Positions 26,899 through 37,709 of a DNA stretch of 64,000 nt are shown here, in pieces (the stretch's first letter is position 1; each line of letters starts with the position of its first letter). The notes under the pieces were generated by a model. It saw only the letters and a program-made list of their open reading frames with translations, was not told where the DNA came from and ran no database searches. Origin of the DNA: Cyathus striatus (taxonomy: Eukaryota > Basidiomycota > Agaricomycetes > Agaricales > Nidulariaceae). Made by a program: the position numbers and the translations under genes. The stretch is from contig JAOVFP010000002.1 in the NCBI GenBank assembly GCA_025738555.1, positions 5,022,001 to 5,086,000 on the forward strand. The letters run 5' to 3'.

Positions 26899-29328
26899 TT
26901 ATACAATACCGGCACCTCTGAACCAAGCGTTCAAGGGTTTGGAGGATGCGGATTGGACAGATTCAGATTGCTTGATGATCTGCGCCGTGCTCCTTGGGGA
27001 CGACGAATGTTGTCCGCTATGATTTAGCTTCCAAGTTGTCAGCCATACTTTCATAGCTGCCAGAGCATTGTTCTGTACGTTTGCAATGGTAGGGTCCACT
27101 GCTGCAGATGATGCACCGAGATCAGAGCAGTGGAACCCGTCGCTAACGAAGATAGGCTGTGAAGAGGTACTCCTGACATTGAGTCCTTCGGCAGATATCG
27201 TGGCATCTCTCCAAGGGTCTCCTAGAGAGTGTAATCAGTGCTGAACATTAAATAACTGATGGGCGACTTACGCATTCCATTTGCGAAGAATAGATGGTTA
27301 ATTCTGACGTCCCAGCCCTTATATGCGCTATTGGTTCTCTCAATCTGTACATGGGGTGGTTCTGGGAATGCTGCAGAGAACATCTGTTGGCATTGGCGCT
27401 GCAACGGCGATGAGTTGGTAATATCAGTGAAATAGTTGTAGGAATACTGACCAAATCGTACGGAGGCTGAACAAGCCTCGTAACAAGAGTTGGGTGATTA
27501 ACAGGTGCTCCTTCCTGAAAAGTTTTATTAGAACCTAAATTGCTGATTGGAAACATCAGTCAATATACCTGAAGATAGCCTACTTCATTGCACCTGTGAG
27601 GAAGAATTGGAATCAACCATGTAGCTATTGCACGTACTACCAGTGTCAACTTACACAATCCACATCCAGGAACGACCAGCATTGTCAATTGTGGTGTCAG
27701 TCCAGAATGCCTGCGATGTATTGTACGTTCCAAGACAGTCTCTGTGTGTGCCGTAGACCGTGAGCATCTAGTGTATGATCACCAATATGAACTCACTCTG
27801 CTGAGTCATCCCCACAGACTATATAAAATATAGATCATTAAGCATCTGCTGAAGGACCATCCTGACAACTTACCAGTCGGAAGATAAGAGTTTTTGAAGT
27901 AAGAGCCCCAGGCTGAGAGAGCATGGTCAAGACCCCATCCTGCGGCGGGGGCACTCTTCCCGTCTTTGACTTCAAGGGCATCACAGAACTGGAAAAATTG
28001 TGCTCCAGGGCCAGAAGTGGGCTGTAATGACTGCCAATCCCACAAGTTATTTCGCACTGAAACAAGTTGTCAGATATCGTTGATGCCAATTTAAATCTAA
28101 ATGGAGTACGTACGAGCACCGGCGGCGTCGTCGAGGTGGGTCACATCACCCATACCGAACAAATCCTTGAGCTGTTGGATCGCATTTTGATCCTTTCCAG
28201 TGAAAACTTGGTCAACGTGAGAGATGACAGCCTCTACGTCTGCTGAGCAATTTTGCGGCATGTGTTCCCTGATGGGTTCAAAGTATTGCCAGAAATCTCT
28301 GTAAATAGAGGTGAGAGAGTATATTGGCACCCATAATTATCGAACACTTACAGTATTGCCTCTACCACACCTGAAGATGCGTATCCTGCGAAGAAAAGAC
28401 CAGGTTTACTGTATACATCGTCAATAACAAGCAGAAAAGATATATCAGATATTTCTTACTTCACCATGGTCCAACTTGTTAAGGCACCTAACGCATCATC
28501 ATTAGCATCAACCAGTTACTTAGGAGTATCGCAAAAGAAGATAAGTACTCACCAGAGTAGCTTCCCCCAATTAAGATCCAGGGCGCTTTATCCGGGGTCA
28601 CCTTATCACCGTCGGGCATAGGAAGAACAACGTTATTTGCGAAATATTCCAGGTCGTCAATTGCTTGCTGAATAGTATGGACTTGCAAACTTGCGACACT
28701 CAAATCTGGATGAGGATTGCTGAGGCCATAGAATCTATGTTCCAACACAATAGTACTTCCGTTCTGCTGTTGGGCTAAATCACACCAAAATCAGATATAC
28801 TTGCGTTGAAGTTGCTACACATTTCAATTGCATACCGATGAGTCCGTTGATAGTTCTATTTGTAAGGTATCCCGAATATCCTATTTTGCGAGCGTGTCAA
28901 CGATTCATGTCATAGATTTATAAGGGGACAACCATATACCTTGGGCGTTTACTTCTCCCGGAGTCATGAGAATAATTGGGCCGCCTAGCGGTTTGGTAAG
29001 TACTTATATTGAGCGACGAACATTAGTACACACCGGGCTCATAGAATTCCCAAGTATGCCAAAACCTTTGCTTGAATGTTCCGAGAGATGGATTGTTATG
29101 GTCAATAAGTTGGTCGAAGAGGTAAGTAGTGTTGTACGGAGGAAGAACAGTCCCATTTCTGCTGGTTACTGGCGAATCTGGACCGGCCATGTTGACGATA
29201 GGGACAGTTGGCGGGTGCATGATATTACCATGCATACGGCCATCGCGCAAGATGGCTGTGGCCAACCGAGAACAGAGCAGTAGGTATACAGAGATCGCTC
29301 CGAGCTTAAGAAAATTGGAGGCGACCAT
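26899..29328 (-). CDS. Secreted serine carboxypeptidase, family S28 (Pro-X carboxypeptidase-like)
   Basis: This is a secreted serine peptidase that cleaves after proline or near termini. The ATG at 29328 opens a signal peptide (MVASNFLKLGAISVYLLLC then SRLATA). The mature region has PYNTTYLFDQLIDHNNPSLGTFKQRFW, GGPIILMTPGE, STIVLEHRFYGLS and the nucleophile motif WILIGGSYSG. The C-terminal part has FVSDGFHCSDLGA with the likely catalytic His. More than ten short exons are needed, consistent with mushroom S28 genes, giving about 540-560 aa. An upstream in-frame ATG at 29391 is possible, but 29328 puts the signal peptide at the N-terminus. Several N-x-S/T sites suggest glycosylation. Confidence 0.88.
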
Positions 29329-30187
29329 ACTGAAGAGAGGTGCCGGCGATACGAGGGCCAGAGTAATCGTTAGATTACATTGGCAATTCAAATGGGCTTT
29401 TATTCATTCGCAGAGGAAGCGGAAGAGTGTTACATGAGGTGCCCAAGGATGCAACATGATTACCTTCCGTTATGGCAAAGATAGAACGAATAGTAATTAT
29501 AACAAGCGACATGATGAAAAGGAAGCACGATTACCGCCTTCTGCGCGTATGGTCACAAAGGGAAATACGACTGCATAAGAAAAGCTGCATCCCACGCAGA
29601 GTAAATATAGGATCCACCCGCACCGGCGCATTCGTAAAGGGATCATGAGGCCCTATCAATATGTCACTGGCCTCAATGGATATCGTAGAGGCTGCCCGCA
29701 CAACACAGAGTAGGGGGAAGCGAAGGATCCTCCATGTTGAGATAACGGGCAAAATTAGACAAGCCTGATCATGTGCTCTGATAAGTAGCATGTGCGCTTG
29801 CAGAAATTCCATCCGCACTGTGCACTACGTAACCGGGAACAAGAGAGAACAAGGTTGAGATTCTGACACCGATAGTGACAAGGACCTAAATCACACTGTG
29901 ACGTCCTCCATCACGACGGTCGTCAAGGTTTGGCATATCGGTCACGTGATGCTACTCTCGGATTGGCGCGTCACTTGTAGGTCCCTGTGTTTTCAACTAT
30001 GTACAAATAGAGGTGCAAACAACTTTTCGTTCTTGACGCTTGATCTGTACTTGACGAGTTCTCTCGAGTTTCCTTAGGCTACTATTTCGTTCTTCACGCA
30101 GTTGTTGGCTGTTGCGGCGCTTTCTTCGCATTAACGAGGCCTTACGCCCTTACGCGCTCCACGCACCTCACGTTCCCTCAAGAATCT
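29329..30187. other. Divergent intergenic region between S28 peptidase and membrane protein
   Basis: About 860 bp that must hold the promoters of both divergent genes. A TCACGTGA palindrome lies at 29942-29949. The reverse-strand ORF at 29531-29818 has no protein-like features and is taken as chance. Confidence 0.5.
29942..29949. promoter_or_regulatory. TCACGTGA E-box palindrome
   Basis: This is an 8-bp perfect palindrome with the CACGTG core bound by bHLH factors. It lies 239 bp upstream of the membrane-protein ATG and about 610 bp upstream of the S28 start. The sequence is certain; its function is inferred. Confidence 0.3.
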
Positions 30188-33100
30188 ATGATATTATTGA
30201 ACAATATGATTCCTCTCATTCCAGCACTCGTACTTGCCTTTATTTCTTTCGTAGCTTCAGCTTTCATCATCCTCCGTATTGTAATCCCAATTCTCCCACC
30301 CCATCCCTTGAGCAAACGAGTTTCTCCAGTGAGCACTTCATTTTTTTTTTTTTGACTCTTCATTTGGTGCTGATGCAGCTAACAACCCGTAGTCTGAATT
30401 TGGTCTTCCCAAATTCCGCACACTATCTTCCGCGGATAAAACCCACCTATGGCTCGCTAGCTTGGACCTTTTTGCTCTCGTCATTTTTATCTGGCATACA
30501 ACAATGGAGACATTGGGAGGACCGTCGGATTTCGCAGCCACCAGTGATCCCGCTGCGTCTGTTAGGTTATGGATTGTGACTACACTTCGCCAGACTTGTC
30601 TTCTCATTATTGCAGCTATCACACTCCTTCATGTTCGTATGGGCCGCTCAGTCGCATTTGGCGCTAGGCAGTGGATGATATGGGCGCCGACCATATTGCT
30701 AGCTGTAACCTCTACAGCATTAGCGGGTGTCATTTCGGGCGCGGGTGTCCATTCTCTTTTCATTGGCATTATTGCATATGTCTCCACGCTGTCCGTGCTC
30801 ACTAGCATTGTTTTCGGCTGTCTTTTAGGAACGCTGTTTATCATCAAGCGCAACCTTACAGCTCTGAACGAAGAGGCCGATCCATGGCCTCCGGTTCGTC
30901 AGGTCGAAGATAAACCACGTCCTTCTTTTGGGACCGAGGAGATAGATGCCATTCGGGATGGCGCCTCTTGGATTACTTCCAACCACAGCTGCAGCTCGCG
31001 CCGTAATTCAGTTTCTGCCTGGTCTTTCTCAACCCATCACACCATTGCAGTATCTTCCCATGGGCATGGTGGTCGTCCCCAGAACACTGGTCATAACTCG
31101 GTTCCCGCCAAATCTTCATTCTGGTTTGGTTCTACTTCACAGCAGGAAGTGCCTCCCGTTCCCCCGCTTCCCTCGCCATATGGACCTCTCTCGCCAACGG
31201 CAGAAACACTGGCAGACCCAGATCCCTTCAGACGAGATATTCCTTCTCCACTCCCTTCTCCGCTCCCACACTTTCCTCGTGAGCGGCTGGGTTCTCAGAA
31301 TTCCTGGCTTACGTCCACTGGTACGCATACAACTATGACTGCATGGTCATACCCAGCGTCACATCACGAAGGGTCTGTTCGTAATGCAAGCACTGTGGAT
31401 CTTCATTCGCCATTAACTGCGGTTGAGCGTCCGGTTACTCCCGCTCTGGCGAACGCGCAGGTATTAGGAGGTTACGGGTATACCCCCAGTCGCCTTGAGC
31501 TAGAGAAGGGCATATCGTCCCTTGCAGCTCCAGCTGATGCAAATATCGATGTTTCTGTCCGTCCTGCTCTAGGTTGGTTTTTCATGATTTGGCTTCCTTT
31601 TGTGAGTTTTTCGTGTCACTCTCGTACTTGAATGTACTGACCTATTTAATTTAGGCTCTTTCTCTCCCATATCTGATTATGACTTCACAGAATACTTCTT
31701 CCTCTTTGGTTATCAACATTTTATTTGTCCTGTCGGTTACACTTTCTTCTCCCTTGTTGGTGGCAAATATTATTTTGGCTCGCCTATGCCCATTCCAATT
31801 GGACTGTTCGATTCGCGCAGCGAAATGCCAGCTGACCTTCAGCGCGGGCCTTCCCCCGTTCATTCTCTCCCTCCTCCCAAGTGGTCACATGAGTACAAGC
31901 GCAGTACTAGCGCCAGTATTACTGTGGTTGAGGGTCGCAGAAGCGGCGACGTCTGGCTCGCGAAAGGTGACGCCGTTGAAGGTAAAAGTAAATTCGGGCG
32001 TGCTGTTGAAATGCTCAACCCAAAGCCCAAGCTTTCAGTGCTTCCGCCGGAGGAAGACAATGTTGTCCCGATTACACCGCCATTGCCCATTCAGAATGAG
32101 GATTCTTCTCTTCCGGTGAACATCCACAACACTCCCGCCTCGAGACCAGCGCACAGTTTGGCCGTCTCGGTGGGAGGAGTTCCAAAGCCAGCTCGCGTTA
32201 CTCTGGTGTTGATGATAGCGTACAATTTGCTAGTCGCATCATGATTGCTCAACGGCACTATTCCGCCCTCGCCCAGACTGTTGTGGTTCCCGCAGGTTCG
32301 TCGCCTGAAAAATTGGATGGACAAGATGCTGTTGCTGCCACTTCTAGTGCGATCATTAAGCGCTCTAGTCATCTCCGTTCCCGCTCAGTATCATCCGTTA
32401 GTGGTCCAGAGACACCAACCGGTGATTCGTTCAATATCAGCCCACCACCTTCGTTCCCTCTTCCACCAACGCCTCCCAACGTTCGCGCCGCCCGCCTTGC
32501 CAAACTTGGCCATAAAAAGTCATTCTCTTCTGGGTTTTCTTTTGGCCCTGTTGATAACATGAACGAGATTGATGCGCTTACAGCCGGAGTCCTTCCCCTT
32601 CTCGTTCCTGGGCTTAAGGTTGGCGAAGACATGAAAATCGTGGAGGGCACCTGGTCACAGCCTAGCAGCTTGAGCAAGAGTAAAGGGAAGAAGGCAGCGA
32701 AGCACTTAGCGGAATTCGGTCAAGATTTTTCGTCGCCGAAGATCCATTCAACGCCCGCTAGGCGTCGAGTACCTCAGGGACGGAAGGAGTCTGCCCACCG
32801 TCGTAATCACTTCAGTCTTCCGAGGTATGTAGATAGCTTATTTCTAGTCAAATCTCTTTACTTACGATCTTCTCTTTAAGCCTTGGACTAGGCAAAGATG
32901 GTATGCACTCCCTTTCTTCCTGGGGCGCTGACATCCGTGGCGCTCTCGAACACAAGGTCGGCCAGTACACATCTGTTCCAAGTAACGTAGAAGTTGGCTG
33001 GCGCAACACTGTTTTCGGCGCAGAATCCATTCCCAATAACATTCCGTTGTTGAAACCCGTTAGAGAAGAACCGGACCATGTCAGACACATGCGAGGCGCT

Positions 33101-33913
33101 AATCTTGGGCGTGCCCCATCCACCCGTTCTTTGGGACTTATACCCGAGGTGCCCCATGGAATCGACACGGCTCGTTCTTCAGTGATCAGCACAAACATCA
33201 TTTATCCTCCCTCGGCTGCGTCGACAGTCACCTTGTTCGAAGATTTCGAAGCTGGTTTACTATCTGGTCCCTTAGCAGAAAGCACGCCCCACAATACAGT
33301 ATCAAACAAGCCAATTAAGTCCAAAGCTCCCCCTATGCCCAAAAATTCATCCGTAAACCGTCGCTCAAGTATTGTATATATCAAGTCTGATGATCATGTC
33401 GCAACTACGAATCACGTACCGAAAACGACCTCTTCAACCACGATGGCTTCAATTGCACAGTGGTCATCCCGAGCGGTTAGACCCCTTATACCCAAAGCCA
33501 GCAAACTGCAGCGCAAGATATCGAACTCACCACCCTCCGACGCCAAGACAGACTCTCCTAGAGCGGGTCTGCGTCCTCTTGCTCTTCTGCAGGATCGCAA
33601 TACAAACACCATCGCAGACCAAAACTCCGGCTCTGCTAGCCCTGGTACGCGTCCTTTGACTCTCGGGAAGAGGCAGAAAACAAGAATGACGGCATCGAAT
33701 GCATTTGATGAGAACTCGAGTCCAGATACCACCACTAGCTCATCAAGAAGCAGAAATCTGAAGCCGTTAACACTTGCTCGGTCCGAAACAAATAGGTGCG
33801 AGGCGCCTTGCGCAAGTCCGAAGTCCTTCCTGAAGTTGTTGTCCGTCCCCCTTCCACCATACAAACTGGTTATGCCTATACGTGTGATTAGTTTTGATTT
33901 ATACCCCCATTGA
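30188..33913 (+). CDS. Uncharacterised multi-pass membrane protein with long disordered tail
   Basis: The first exon is hydrophobic (MIPLIPALVLAFISFVASAF). An intron (about 30331-30393) follows, and then several more membrane segments (LFALVIFIWH, LLIIAAITLLHV, IWAPTILLAVTSTALAGVI, VLTSIVFGCLLGTLFII). About 300 Ser/Pro-rich residues come next. A further pair of membrane segments straddles an intron (WFFMIWLPF / LPYLIM ... NILFVLSVTLSS). The long tail has PPPSFPLPPTPPNVRAARLA, GVLPLLVPGLKVGEDM and an apparent C-terminal RKSEVLPEVVVRPPS. No named family is recognised. The frame breaks twice: near 32116-32156 (either a 41-nt intron or one missing base) and near 33795 (one missing base). With the second restored, the stop would be TAG at 33889-33891. 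The literal stop is at 33911-33913. Confidence 0.75.
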
Positions 33914-34221
33914 CTTTTTATCTATTTTGAATGTTGCATTGCTTTCGGTTTTTTCACCTATTGCTATCTCTACGTCGTACTTGCATTGCATGTCGCTACT
34001 GCTATCTTATTTTTCCATTGTCCGTAGAACATCGTTCCGTGCCATGGCATTCCTCTTCCGCACCGGCTGCTTTCACATTGCTTTTTCTGTACGCTCGCAT
34101 GTCCCTATGTCTGAACCCCCTATGCTTTCCATAACAAATGCTGTATACGTACAAATTGAATGGCCAATGTGTAAAAACCTTGATATAGAAATCACTGATT
34201 CGGCACCGTCAGATGAATCAA
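33914..34221. other. Convergent intergenic region
   Basis: Short 3'-3' spacer between the membrane-protein gene and the THO3 gene. Nothing was recognised in it. Confidence 0.4.
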
Positions 34222-35687
34222 TCACTCAAGAACTCCAAACATGCTGATAACCGCAACGGGGGGCGGACCTCCTTCGCGTATCTTTGTTTGCCCACAGTAT
34301 GCAATGACGTACTTGGAAGGATGCCACGTTACCGTTGGTGATGCTCCAAGGGCAGGAACGCGGTGAAGGGGGACACCAGTCTCGGTGGCACACTAAGATA
34401 GTTCGTGAGTGTAAAAGCAACATAGGCATATTTAAAACTAACAATGTCAATATATGAGCCGGCGTTGGCAATCGCTAGATATTCGCCATCATGAGAGAAG
34501 CTCAAATCGCTTATGCTGTGCCTACAGAAATAATATAAGTCGAGCGTTAATAATCTAATAAGAGTTCGGATCACGTACTCGCAAGATGTTATTGTACGAG
34601 TACAAATCCACTCGTCCACATCAAACAGATTAACTATAGAGTCGTGACCCCCAGAAGCCAAATACCTATCATCTTCGGTCAGTGCACGATAAAGCAAAGT
34701 AGAAAATGAGCCACACCTTCCGCGGGGATCCATCGCAAGCGCGACGCAACCACCTACATGAGCAGCGGGGCTCACCCTAATATTAAGACCCGGATAATCC
34801 ATCACACGAACAGTATGCTCAGAGTAATGGCTAACCACGACACCATCACCAGCGTGATTGAACACCGCCTTCGAGCCTATTTGCTACGCAGCAGCCAATG
34901 AGGCGAATGGGGGTTTAGATGACAGAGAACATACAGCATCTCGATCTGACAAATGCCACGATTCTTTGGTCTCCTCTCCTTCTTTCCCAAGAGTCATAAA
35001 AAATAGCTGATGGCCTGCAGAAACGTATAAAAGGGAGCGTCCATCAGGTGAGTAGCCGGTCTGCACGGGGGACACTTTGAGAGCACATTGTTGCGTGTAG
35101 CGACTTTCTGAATGGTATATTGTGTGAGAGGACATATATCATAGAGGAAATGAACAAGAATATACGTCTAGCATCCCAAAACACAATCCTTCTGTCTTTT
35201 TGACTTGATGTACAAAACAACTCGGGATGCGTAGGATTCCAAGAGAGATAGTCGAGATCATCGCTGTGCCCGCCAGAAAACACCGTTGCTGATCTTTGCT
35301 CCATCTAAACGAACATTCGGAATATTATACAAGGGCATATATTATAAGCATACGCACGCTCTTCTCTGGATTCCATATCCTGGTCATTTTATCAATCCCC
35401 ACGGCAGCTAATCGTTTTCCGTCGCAATTCCACGCGACACAAGTCATCGTTTGTGGGCTTGAAATTCGATAATCGCGAGGTTTAAAAGCGGAGAATGTAG
35501 GTGGCTACACATCATTTTCGGCGATTACCAGTAGGTGGGAGGGAAGGGCGTGAGTTCATGGAGGAGGGGATGGGATAATTGTTGCTCGTACATGAAGACC
35601 TCGAGCAGCGAAGGTGGTGTGAGGCGGCGGGGAAGGAGGCTTTTGGGGCGGCGGAATTTCATCCTCTTCTTTCTGAGGCTGAGACAT
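34222..35687 (-). CDS. THO3: THO complex subunit 3 (Tex1-like WD40 protein)
   Basis: This is a WD40 beta-propeller subunit of the THO/TREX complex, which couples transcription to mRNA export. The ATG at 35687 gives MSQPQKEEDEIPPPQKPP. Exons then encode successive WD repeats: TMTCVAWNCDGKRLAAVGIDKMTRIW, HSDDLDYLSWNPTHPELFCTSS-RRIVFWD, YSPDGRSLLYVSAGHQLF, GCVALAMDPRGR-YLASGGHDSIVNLFDVDEW and ISDLSFSHDGEYLAIANAGSYIDI. It ends WHPSKYVIAYCGQTK ... VAVISMFGVLE with TGA at 34222-34224. About seven exons give around 330-350 aa, the size of Tex1/THOC3. The order and spacing of repeats fit THOC3 better than other WD40 families. It lies near a Btz-domain mRNP gene. Confidence 0.85.
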
Positions 35688-35890
35688 GATAAAGCTGGCG
35701 AGGAAGATATAGGGTTTAGTGCAAGGTTCAGTGGGTTGAAAGGTTTAGTACGCCGTACGGGGGTTAATTAGTTCGCGATCGAAGTTGACAGCGTCTCTTC
35801 CTAATAATAGCAAATATTACACAGCAAGTATGGTTTATACAATTTAGGATCGTACAAAAGTTATCCTACAGCAGGCTTTAGTAAGCCAAA

Positions 35891-37271
35891 TCACAACTTG
35901 CCCTCGCGTTTGATAGGAGAAGAAACAAGGCCATGAAGCCATTCAGAAATGATACAGGTAACTTCGTCCCTTGCTTCCACCATCAGCCAATGACCACGAC
36001 CTTCCACAGCGACATCTTGCAGTTTGGCTATAAATTTGTGCGATTTGCTTATTACAGACTGGGTGACTGAGGGATCCTTGGTTCCCCAGATATACAATAC
36101 TGGGAGATCTGGGTGTAGTTTTGCTGGAAGTTTGGCCTCTGAGGAGCCATATTTAGTTTGTGGTTTCGCGTGTCTGCTGCTACATACCGAATTCTTCCTC
36201 GTGCCTATGCAGGAAGGTCCTGTAGTAGTTCAATGGCCCGTTCATTCCACGGCCTAGTTGTTGGTAATAATAATCCAGTTCCTACAAATCAGCAATTGGT
36301 TGGTGAGGCGCGATCTTCAACACCACAAAGACCCATACGTCATCAGTTAAAACTGTCTTATTGTCTTCGATCGGTGGCAATTCCTTCACAAGTCTTTCCA
36401 AGTACCCAAGCGGGGTAAAATTGATGGCTGTCTTTGGTGTGCGAAACATAAGTGATAGGAATGTTTTCAGCTACAGAAGGATCAGATTAGTACTGTTACC
36501 AAGCTCAGCTCAGTCTGGCCGACTGACATTCTTAGATATATCATTCGTGGATTCCTGACTAGCGAAATAGACCTGATATCCAAGATTAGGAGCAACCTGT
36601 GCAACCTTCTCTATGGGCATGTAGTGCAGAGATGGCGGGGTGTATGGAACGCTCAAACTAGTGCACATATTAACAGAGGCCTCAATAAGCGACGAAAATA
36701 GAGAGTACATTACAAGAGCCAGCAATCGGTCTGGATACCATAGTGCAAATCGGCCGACAGTATATGAACCCCAGTCGTGGACCTACTAGAATCTGTAGCA
36801 ATATTACACGGGCAGCTGTGGTAGGGATGGTGCAAGACTGACGGCTTGTTTGATCGCCAGAAGATCCAATAGAGCGGCAAGGTCAGCACAGAGCTTCTTA
36901 GTGGAGTATTCAGCGGGATCAAAGGGCTTGTCTGTTCCTCCATAGCCTAGCATGTCAGGAGCAACGACGCGGTATCCGCTGCGCACCCAGGGACCGATTT
37001 GGTTGCGCCAGCCATACCTTCAGCAGAAACTAAGAGGAGAGGACACGAGGAGCAGAGTGAATAGTACCAAAGGTCGGGAAAGCCATGGACGCAAAGCAGG
37101 GTGGGATTTCTGTTGGGATGATAATTGTGGGGCAACTGGTCGACCTTAATTGTAGGTGAGGTTGGTGGGAAAGGGAGGAAAACAATAGAGGAATAATACA
37201 AAGTGGTAGGTCCTTCCGGTAGACAGGAGGCTGGTGGTATGGGCGAAGGAGAGAGGTCGGTGGGGGTCCAT
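35891..37271 (-). CDS. Alpha/beta hydrolase, soluble epoxide hydrolase-like
   Basis: This is a likely cytosolic epoxide hydrolase. The ATG at 37271 starts MDPHRPLSFAHTTSLLSTGR. Introns join VDQLPHNYHPNRNPTLLCVHGFPDLW (oxyanion HGFP motif), YGWRNQIGPWVRSGYRVVAPDMLGYGGTDKP, and VHDWGSYTVGRFALWYPDRL (Asp nucleophile in HDWGS). A cap region follows with GMNGPLNYYRT, then YIWGTKDPSV (acid Asp) and EGRGHWLMVE (catalytic His). All triad positions are present. The C-terminus EWLHGLVSSPIKREGKL has no peroxisomal SKL signal. There are seven or eight exons and about 350 aa. A 285-aa ORF in another frame over 36,947-37,804 is a shadow. Confidence 0.87.
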
Positions 37272-37709
37272 GGATGTAATTTGAACAAGTAGCGAGGATG
37301 GTCAAGTGGCGGTGGCGGTGAATGGTGAATTGAGTCGGAGAGTGGCGGAGTATTAAAAAAATCGGCAAGCGACGAGGGGCTTTGTCTCTGACAAGTTTCG
37401 GTGCTGTGGGTTAAGTAGTTCAACTCCACAATTACAATCACCTTCTCCCCTTTATAAATCAATACCAATCTCAAATACACCGCACAACTTCTCCTTCCTT
37501 GCTCTTCCTCCTCCAACTCTCTGTAAGTCTCCTCACCCCCGCCCTCTCTCTGCCTTACAAACCACCCATTTCTTTTCATTCCCGCAGCACTCTCTTGCAC
37601 CAACCACCATCCAACCACTCTCCCCCGCCACCATCGAGTAAGGTCTGCCCTTATGTCTCCTTCATTCTCTGTCTCCTCTAATCTCCTTTCTTTGCCCAAA
37701 GTTGCCGAT

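Noticed and set aside
29531..29818. 95-aa reverse ORF in the S28/membrane-protein gap
   Set aside because: It has no recognisable features and lies where the promoters are expected.
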